Shown: positions 57,919-64,000 of the stretch, one piece after another | How positions within the stretch are numbered: position 1 is the stretch's first letter | Layout: every line of letters begins with the position of its first letter | Translations under genes and position numbers: made by a program | Notes under the pieces: generated by a model | What the model was told of the DNA's origin: nothing | Databases searched by the model: none | What the model saw: only the letters and a program-made list of their open reading frames with translations | Source of the DNA: Spirosoma utsteinense | GTDB taxonomy: Bacteria; Bacteroidota; Bacteroidia; Cytophagales; Spirosomataceae | Assembly: GCF_014282275.1 (NCBI RefSeq) | Contig: NZ_VFIA01000019.1 | Location: 62,001-126,000, forward strand | Direction: 5' to 3' | Length of the DNA: 64,000 nt

Positions 57919-60900
57919 ATGTCAGTGAGAAGAGGGTTACTAACAGCGTGGTTACTGTTTGTTGGGCTTACTGCCAGTGCCCAGGCTCTACTTGGTAACG
58001 AGTGGATAAAGGCTGGTCAGTTGTATTTAAAACTAACCGTAAACCAGACCGGTGTTTATCGGATAAGCTATTCGGATATACGAAATGGGGATGCTTCTTT
58101 CCTGAAGACAAACCCGGCTAGCTGGCAGTTATTTTTCCGCGGGAAAGAAGTCGCTATTCGCGTGTCGGGTGAGCAGGATGGCGTCTTTACCGACCAGTCA
58201 TATATTGAGTTCTACGGAGAAGGAAATGACGGTAGCCAGGACTCACTAGTATACCGGCCCCAGAAGCGGCTACATCCGTACCAAACGTTGTTCTCTGATA
58301 AAACGGCCTATTTCCTGACAGCTACTCCGGCAGTGACTGGAAAACGAATGGCCGTGTTCAACGGCTCGGCGGCAGGCCTGGAGCCCGAGAAATTTCACGT
58401 TCAGGCGTCTGTTCAGGCTTTCACCAGTGAATACACCTTTAATAACCTGAAAGGTATCGAACCCTTCCTTCAACAGAGCTATTTCGAGCCGGGCGAAGGT
58501 TGGTCAGGTAAATTACTAACGGCAGATTCAGTAGGCCTGGTTGACGTCAAACTACCAAACATCGTAGCGGCTGATTGGCCAATCCGTCTGGAAGGTATGG
58601 TAAACGGTCGCGACAATGAACCCCATCAGATTCAGGTTCTGTTAGATGACGACGGGCAGAAACCGCTGGCCTCACTACGCTTCATCGGATTTTCGAGCCA
58701 ACCTTTTCAGGCAACGCTCACACCCGGATCCATTCGGAAAGAACAGCTCACCCTTCGCTTCAAACCGGAGCGAAACGGTGGTGCCAATCAGTTTTCGATC
58801 ACGTACGTAAACGTGTCTTATCCGCAGGGGTTCGATATGACCGGTGAGGTAACCCGGGCCTTTCATTTGCTTGCCGGTAAACGTCAGACGGCGCTGCTGG
58901 CCATACAAAATGGGCCGTCATCCGCCGTTGCCTACGACATTACAGACAAACTCAATTGCCGCTATTTGCCGGTAAAAACTACCGGCAATCAAACACAGGT
59001 GGTGGTTGACGGAACAGTCCGAAACCGGGATATCCTGCTAACGAACAAGGTCCTGAAGCCATTGACGATAGTGCCCGTCCGGTTTCGACTGTCCTACCCG
59101 CCCTCGACCGATTATCTCATCATTACGCATGGATCGCTCAAACGGTCAGCTACGGCTTATGCCGACTATCGGGCTTCGGTGGCGGGGGGAGGGCATACGC
59201 CTGTCGTGGTCGATGTCGATTCTCTTTTCGACGCGTTCAACTATGGTGAACGCAGTCCGTTGGCCATCCGGCGTTTTGCCGATTTCATGTTACGGACGAC
59301 CGCGGTGAAGAACATGTTGCTGATTGGGAAGGCCAACAGCTATCCGTACTTCGTTAAAACGGCCCCCGATGATCTGGTGCCAACGATTGGCTATCCGGGC
59401 GCGGACATTCTGTTAACGGCTGGCCTGAGCGGCAATTCGGTCAACACACCGGCTATTCCAACGGGGCGGCTCAACGTGATGACGAACGAAGAGGTGCTTA
59501 CCTACCTGGCAAAAGTCAAACGCTTCGAAGGAAATACGCCCAATGGGTTGTGGCGCAAGCAGCTTGTCCATATCAGCGGTGGTAAGTCGGAAAGCGAAGC
59601 GCAAAACCTGCAAACGGCCATGCGCGATCTGGGAAAGCTGTTTGAGAATGGAGTGCTGGGCGGGAACGTCAAATCGTTCAGTAAAAGCAACCCATACGAC
59701 CTTGTTGAGCCAATAAATATTGCGCCGGTAGTCAATGAAGGCGTCAGTCTCATTACATTTTTCGGCCATGCCGGACCCGCCATTACGGATATGAACTTTG
59801 GCTTTGCGTCGACCCCGCAAAACGGATTTCGCAACGCTATCTTTCCATTGATGATTTTTAACGGCTGCGGAGTGGGTGAGATTTTCTCCCGGTTCAACAC
59901 CTTATCAACCGATTGGGTGCTGGCTCCAGACAAGGGGGCTGCTCTGGTGCTGGCTCATTCCTACTACAGTTACGAAGCCCCTACGACCCGGTATCTGACG
60001 AAACTGTATCGAGCCTTATTTACCAATCCAGCCACCCTTGGTCAGTCATTTGGCCATGTACAGCAACAGGTAAATGCCGAGTTAGAAAAAGAAGGGGTCA
60101 ACCTGTATGATGTGTCGGTACTGCTGCAAATGATTCTTCAGGGTGACCCGGCTCTGATCCTTTATCCGCTGGCCAGCCCCGATTTTTCGGTTGCTCAGAA
60201 AGGGGTATATATTCAGTCTTCCGTGGCGGGCAGTACGCTTAAAAACAGCGATTCGATCCGGGTAGTTATTCCTTTGGCCAATCTGGGCCGTTTCCAGCCA
60301 GGTCAATCCGTTGCCGTATCGATCCGGACAACCGGAAAAACAGTAAGCAGTAAGGTCGTTCGATTCGACGCGTTTCGGTACCGGGATACATTGACCTATA
60401 GCATACCCAACGATGGAACACTGCAAAAAATCGATGTACTGATTGATCCAGACAGACAGCTTGTTGAACTGAGCCGTGATAATAATGCGGCCAGTCTGGA
60501 GGTAAACTGGCCGCAAGCTGGTGTTGGTAGTAGTTATCCCGCAAACGCCTTGCCGGATGTGGTCAGTCCGGCCCTTACGGTACTGGTCAATGGAGCCCTT
60601 AGGGAAAACAAGGCTGTTGTTGGTACCAGGCCCGAACTATCTATTTATCTGATCGATGAAAATGCCCTGTCGGCCGTGGATGCAGACGCTGTCGAGGTGT
60701 ATGTGGCAAGTTGTGAAACGTGTAGTCCTGAGAAAATTCCTCGTGAATTGCTGACAAACGCGGCAGTATCGGCCAACCAGCTTCAGGTAAAGACAACACT
60801 GGATCTAAAAGAAGGAGGAACTTACCGACTCCTTGTTTTTGGCAAAGATGCGGCTGGTAACCGGACCCAGCCGCCCTATACGTTGACAATGGGCGTGGCA

Positions 60901-61185
60901 GGCTCTGATGAGCCCGTTACGTTTCGGAGCTATCCAAATCCGGCAACTACGTATGTCCGGTTTGAATTAAACCTGCCTGTTCTGGCTTTGCCTGCTACCT
61001 CCCAACTAACAATCTACAATGTATTGGGCGTACCGGTCTTCGACGGGCCATTCCCTACCTCAACGGGTAAAAACACATTCTTATGGCAAGCTCAGGTGCC
61101 CGGCTTTTACCCATACCGGCTGCGGCTAGGCTGGGCAGATGGCCGGTCTGAAACACGAACGGGCAACGTGTTATGGCAGTACTAA
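57919..61185 (+). CDS. T9SS C25 cysteine peptidase, PorU-like (PorU2-type)
   Basis: 1088 aa. Signal peptide to about residue 22 (TASAQA), an N-terminal beta-domain region (about 25-380) and a gingipain-like C25 peptidase domain (about 395-745). The catalytic dyad is visible as H617 in FFGHAG and C650 in FNGCG. Immunoglobulin-like strands follow, and the last 86 residues are a T9SS type A sorting domain (YPNPATTYVRFEL at 1005-1017; a C-terminal LxLG-like strand). Enzymes of this set cut the sorting domain off cargo and attach it to the cell surface (PorU), but a sorting domain on the protein itself suggests it is cargo-like. Surface location is therefore expected. Confidence 0.88.
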   Translation: MSVRRGLLTAWLLFVGLTASAQALLGNEWIKAGQLYLKLTVNQTGVYRISYSDIRNGDASFLKTNPASWQLFFRGKEVAIRVSGEQDGVFTDQSYIEFYGEGNDGSQDSLVYRPQKRLHPYQTLFSDKTAYFLTATPAVTGKRMAVFNGSAAGLEPEKFHVQASVQAFTSEYTFNNLKGIEPFLQQSYFEPGEGWSGKLLTADSVGLVDVKLPNIVAADWPIRLEGMVNGRDNEPHQIQVLLDDDGQKPLASLRFIGFSSQPFQATLTPGSIRKEQLTLRFKPERNGGANQFSITYVNVSYPQGFDMTGEVTRAFHLLAGKRQTALLAIQNGPSSAVAYDITDKLNCRYLPVKTTGNQTQVVVDGTVRNRDILLTNKVLKPLTIVPVRFRLSYPPSTDYLIITHGSLKRSATAYADYRASVAGGGHTPVVVDVDSLFDAFNYGERSPLAIRRFADFMLRTTAVKNMLLIGKANSYPYFVKTAPDDLVPTIGYPGADILLTAGLSGNSVNTPAIPTGRLNVMTNEEVLTYLAKVKRFEGNTPNGLWRKQLVHISGGKSESEAQNLQTAMRDLGKLFENGVLGGNVKSFSKSNPYDLVEPINIAPVVNEGVSLITFFGHAGPAITDMNFGFASTPQNGFRNAIFPLMIFNGCGVGEIFSRFNTLSTDWVLAPDKGAALVLAHSYYSYEAPTTRYLTKLYRALFTNPATLGQSFGHVQQQVNAELEKEGVNLYDVSVLLQMILQGDPALILYPLASPDFSVAQKGVYIQSSVAGSTLKNSDSIRVVIPLANLGRFQPGQSVAVSIRTTGKTVSSKVVRFDAFRYRDTLTYSIPNDGTLQKIDVLIDPDRQLVELSRDNNAASLEVNWPQAGVGSSYPANALPDVVSPALTVLVNGALRENKAVVGTRPELSIYLIDENALSAVDADAVEVYVASCETCSPEKIPRELLTNAAVSANQLQVKTTLDLKEGGTYRLLVFGKDAAGNRTQPPYTLTMGVAGSDEPVTFRSYPNPATTYVRFELNLPVLALPATSQLTIYNVLGVPVFDGPFPTSTGKNTFLWQAQVPGFYPYRLRLGWADGRSETRTGNVLWQY

Positions 61186-61883
61186 GGCAGCCGGTCAGAA
61201 GCAATCAGCTCCCACGTTGCTACTGTACCCGACTCGATCACACCGCTGCCGAGGCAATCCGACGATGCCTGACAAAAGGCCAGCGACCGGTCTTCCCGGT
61301 ATACACAGCCCGCCGACCGGGCATAGACCCGGAGGTATTTTTCCTGACTAACCAGTGTAGAGTCATTGGTACCAAGCACCGAAACCGTATCGTCGAAGTT
61401 GAGCTTGCCGACGGAGAACGGGCGTCCCGCATCCTGGTAGCGGAGGAGAACCAGGGGATTGGCATTATACAGGTTTGTATTCCAGGACAGTGCCGCTGAG
61501 ACAGGAAACGCCAGCCTGACTACCGGCGCGTTATTGTCCTGGTCCACGACTTCCAGCCGGTTTTTATACACGGTATGGAGGCTCTTGAGTTTCCAGGGGG
61601 ACCGATCTGTCTGCCGGGTCGACTCGTCGATCACAAAAACTAACTGACCATTCTGGGTATACGAACTGCTGACTTTTTGCTGTAGCTGGTAGACTTGCGT
61701 TAAAGGGGCATTCGCTGTGACGTACGTTTTGGTCGTTACCTGATAGATCCAGTAGTTACCCACCTCCAAAGGGAAATAAGCCGAGTCATCGGCTACGGGC
61801 TTCGTTGACTGCTCCCGGCAACTTACGTTTACGATCAATAAAGCCATCAGGACCACTACCTGTAAACTGCTTGTCTTTAACAT
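61182..61883 (-). CDS. Lipoprotein of unknown function
   Basis: 233 aa from the ATG at 61883 (MLKTSSLQVVVLMALLIVNVSC); the longer ORF start at 61952 lacks a signal at its N-terminus and is disfavoured. The lipobox VSC has Cys22. The mature part begins YFPLEVGNYWIYQV, as in many DUF-type Bacteroidota lipoproteins, with four Cys-bearing segments near the end (SAGCVYRED, FCQASSDCLGSG). The domain is unrecognised. It overlaps the C25 peptidase gene by 4 bp at its 3' end. A cell-surface role is likely. Confidence 0.7.
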   Translation of the reverse strand: MLKTSSLQVVVLMALLIVNVSCREQSTKPVADDSAYFPLEVGNYWIYQVTTKTYVTANAPLTQVYQLQQKVSSSYTQNGQLVFVIDESTRQTDRSPWKLKSLHTVYKNRLEVVDQDNNAPVVRLAFPVSAALSWNTNLYNANPLVLLRYQDAGRPFSVGKLNFDDTVSVLGTNDSTLVSQEKYLRVYARSAGCVYREDRSLAFCQASSDCLGSGVIESGTVATWELIASDRLP

Positions 61884-62104
61884 GCCTGTGCTGGCCTTGA
61901 TAGGTGAATTGATGCATGGCGACGAAACCGCTTTTGCCTGCTGTGCAGACACTAAAGATAGTAGTTTGTTTAATTATTAGCTTATCTTGTGACGTATGCG
62001 TATATATATACTTACTAACTGTGAGCGATAATTTAATAGATACGTCTTTCTGTATCCTGTCTGTTATTAACCGAATCTCGTTTACCAGTTTGTTTTAAAG
62101 CCAT

Positions 62105-64000
62105 ATGGGCGGAATTGCGGGAATGATCCGGTTTGATGGACGGGCTGTTGCTCAAACAGACATCACGGCTATTGAGCATCTGTTAGCACACAGGGGTGGG
62201 GTAAGACGTCATTCTGTTGATCAGGGTGTACTCCTGGCATTTGATAGTATCTTGGAAGCTGATACCGATGCGGCTCTTTACGCAGTAGCCGACGTAACGG
62301 TTTTTGAGCCGTCCAGTACAGAAAGTCACTTCGTCGGAAATTACACTCTGAACGGATTTTCGTCATTCAATCAACTGAACGCCGATTTTGCGGTGGCACT
62401 TTGGGACGCCCGTCGCCAAACGCTTGTCTGCGCCAGAGATCTTCTGGGCGTCAAACCCCTGTATTATGTGCATCGACCCGGTTCGTTCTGCGCTTTTGCC
62501 ACCGAGATCAAAGCATTGCTCGCCATCGGGGAGGTCGTCGTCAAGCCCAATCAGCATAAGTTCAGGGAGTACCTGACCTGGCCAAAAGCATATGTGCCTT
62601 ACAGTTCAGAAACCTTCTACGAAACCATTTACAGTGTTCTGCCCGGCCACTACCTTCAGGTATCCAGCCGCGATAGCCAGGTAACGGCCTACTGGAAACC
62701 CGATCTCAGCAGGATTAACGGGTTAATAGATGCAGATGATTATGCTGCGCTGTTTCGGGAAGAATTTACGGAGGCTGTCAACGCCCGTATGCTGGGCAAA
62801 AGTCAGGTGGGTGCCCATCTGAGTGGTGGCCTGGATTCTTCATCGGTTAGTTGTGTGGCCCAGCACCTGCTCATGGCCCAGGGCCGTCCTTCGGTGCATA
62901 CCTTCAACATCGATACGGGGCTGGCTTCTACCGACGAATCTGTCTACGTGCAGGAAGTTATCCGGCAATGGAACCCGGTCCATCATACCGTACAGCCTGA
63001 ACCAGATGTGCTGGCTTCTATCCTGGAAATAAATCGCCTGTTCGATCGGCCCGAGCATTTTATCATACCGTCTAGTTTTCACCTGAGTGTTTCGATAAAA
63101 GCCCGGCAGATCGGTTGTGACTGCATTCTTACGGGCCACGACGGCGACAGCGTCATCACCACGGGATTTGACTATCTCGATCAGTTGATCGATCGCGGGG
63201 ACTGGGATGAACTACAGCGGGCCTGCCAGCAAACAGTTTCACAGCCCAATCGTAATCTGACGTATGTCAGTGATAAGTGGCTCAGTTTGAGCGACCGGGC
63301 CAAGTATGAGAAGTATATCCTGTATATCGTTGGCGCTGAGGTCGTCAGCCGTTTCAAAGGTGAGCCGTTGACTAGGTTTCTGCATACACTAAGCAGTCAG
63401 AAGCAACGCTTCAATCTCTCCACTACCGCCATACTGACCTACTGCATAAAACGGATAAGCGATAAAATAGCGCACCGAGTGTTGATAGACAGTGCTTTCA
63501 GCCCGGCCTTCAGGCAGTTGTCGACCCCTTTGCTACAGCCAACGACACAGGGGTTAAATGCCTGCCTGTCACCGGAAAGCCCCGTTCCCGTCAGCCAGAT
63601 TATCAATACGACTAATGTGATATGCAATGAGCAGTTAGATCATATCGGCGCTTATTACGGGCATCAGTATTCATTTCCTTTTTTTGACAAACGGGTCGTT
63701 GAAGTAGGGCTGGCAACCCCTGCGTGGGTAAGCTTCGATGAGGGGCGCGGGCGCGGGTTGATTCGGCATGGTTTACAAACCGTTTTACCCCCGGCCATCG
63801 TTGATCGGCTGACGAAGGCCAATTTCGTCGAGTACGGTAACCTGTCGGCGCAACAGCTGTATCAGGCAACCCACGAGCAGTTTGCGTTGCCCGGCCATGA
63901 AATATGGGAAGTAATAGACCGACCTGTATTTAACGAGATCGTTGCTATCGTGTTCAATTCACGGATACCAATTCAGCAAAAAACGCGCTACAACTGGCTG
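62105..64000 (+). CDS. Asparagine-synthase-like enzyme lacking the Cys2 nucleophile (partial, runs off window)
   Basis: At least 632 residues and open at the right edge. N-terminal class-II glutamine amidotransferase-like domain (about 1-180), with RDLLGVKPLYY present, but the start reads MGGIAGMIRF, so the essential Cys2 is Gly (codon GGC, one base from TGC). The C-terminal synthetase domain has the ATP-pyrophosphatase motif LSGGLDSSS (239-247), then THGHDGDSV-type text at about 339-345. Without Cys2 it cannot use glutamine; homologues with this loss act as ATP-dependent ligases, such as lasso-peptide macrolactam cyclases. The preceding 221 bp is AT-rich and has no visible precursor gene. 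Function is therefore inferred only to the class. Confidence 0.88.
   Translation, partial: MGGIAGMIRFDGRAVAQTDITAIEHLLAHRGGVRRHSVDQGVLLAFDSILEADTDAALYAVADVTVFEPSSTESHFVGNYTLNGFSSFNQLNADFAVALWDARRQTLVCARDLLGVKPLYYVHRPGSFCAFATEIKALLAIGEVVVKPNQHKFREYLTWPKAYVPYSSETFYETIYSVLPGHYLQVSSRDSQVTAYWKPDLSRINGLIDADDYAALFREEFTEAVNARMLGKSQVGAHLSGGLDSSSVSCVAQHLLMAQGRPSVHTFNIDTGLASTDESVYVQEVIRQWNPVHHTVQPEPDVLASILEINRLFDRPEHFIIPSSFHLSVSIKARQIGCDCILTGHDGDSVITTGFDYLDQLIDRGDWDELQRACQQTVSQPNRNLTYVSDKWLSLSDRAKYEKYILYIVGAEVVSRFKGEPLTRFLHTLSSQKQRFNLSTTAILTYCIKRISDKIAHRVLIDSAFSPAFRQLSTPLLQPTTQGLNACLSPESPVPVSQIINTTNVICNEQLDHIGAYYGHQYSFPFFDKRVVEVGLATPAWVSFDEGRGRGLIRHGLQTVLPPAIVDRLTKANFVEYGNLSAQQLYQATHEQFALPGHEIWEVIDRPVFNEIVAIVFNSRIPIQQKTRYNWL

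Noticed and set aside
61916-62098. Small ORF (60 codons) before the asparagine-synthase-like gene as a lasso-peptide precursor
   Set aside because: It translates to a hydrophobic, cysteine-bearing stretch without a leader/core pattern (no Thr at the penultimate leader position, no core with a Gly/Ala/Ser start and acidic residue at 7-9). A 23-codon minus-strand ORF at 62033-62104 is also too short and unconvincing.

Overview
The window looks like chromosomal DNA from a Bacteroidota member of the order Cytophagales, most like Spirosoma or a close relative. This is an inference from gene content and style: SusC/Oar-type TonB-dependent receptors ending in aromatic residues, a GLPGLI plus large outer-membrane barrel pair, a type IX secretion (T9SS) C25 peptidase with a C-terminal sorting domain, starts without clear Shine-Dalgarno sequences, and repeated TAnnTTTG-like -7 elements upstream of genes. 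Base composition is moderately GC-rich, with AT-richer patches near 17.9-20.2 kb, 42.1-42.4 kb, 56.2-56.4 kb and 61.9-62.1 kb. No rRNA, tRNA, CRISPR array, IS element or prophage was found.

Layout. 0-9.7 kb: partial Gfo/Idh/MocA oxidoreductase, GH20 hexosaminidase, sugar-nucleotide epimerase, Kup potassium transporter, a DUF2064 protein and an Oar-like TonB receptor. 9.9-17.8 kb: an ABC transporter resembling E. coli YnjBCD, whose binding protein and two permeases (9.9-12.9 kb) are separated from a matching ATPase (17.1-17.8 kb) by a minus-strand PadR operon (PadR, a membrane protein with a TonB-N-terminus-like motif, and a membrane-anchored serine hydrolase). Two tandem amidotransferase-fold proteins sit next to the ATPase. 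17.9-20.2 kb: an Asp-box propeller protein and a methyltransferase. 20.9-24.3 kb: mntH and mntR diverging around a 10-bp inverted repeat that is a strong MntR-box candidate, then an LptF/G permease. 24.4-34.8 kb: an EamA transporter followed by a one-strand cell-surface glycan cluster with four polytopic GT-C-like proteins, two polyprenyl-phosphate-sugar-synthase-type GT2 enzymes and an MBOAT acyltransferase.

34.8-49 kb is mostly housekeeping: MsrB, MoxR ATPase, PrmC, RibD, a TonB receptor, NagA, AroA, a YdcF-type protein, an SDR protein, a DUF4260 protein, an AraC-type regulator and a metal/cobalamin-binding protein. 49-56.2 kb is envelope-centred: GLPGLI plus barrel, a small secreted protein, and a lipoprotein plus beta-barrel pair. 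56.4-64 kb: M42 peptidase, PorU-like C25 peptidase, a small lipoprotein and a partial asparagine-synthase-like enzyme lacking the Cys2 nucleophile.

The most unusual features are (1) at least four kinds of intergenic palindromic repeats, two of them with copies tens of kilobases apart, one showing compensatory changes that preserve a stem; (2) the split transporter with its amidotransferase-fold pair facing the PadR operon across a PadR-like palindrome; (3) the GT-C/GT2/MBOAT glycan cluster with a tandem paralogous pair; and (4) the Cys2-to-Gly asparagine-synthase homologue, whose sequence resembles lasso-peptide-type cyclases although no precursor peptide is visible.
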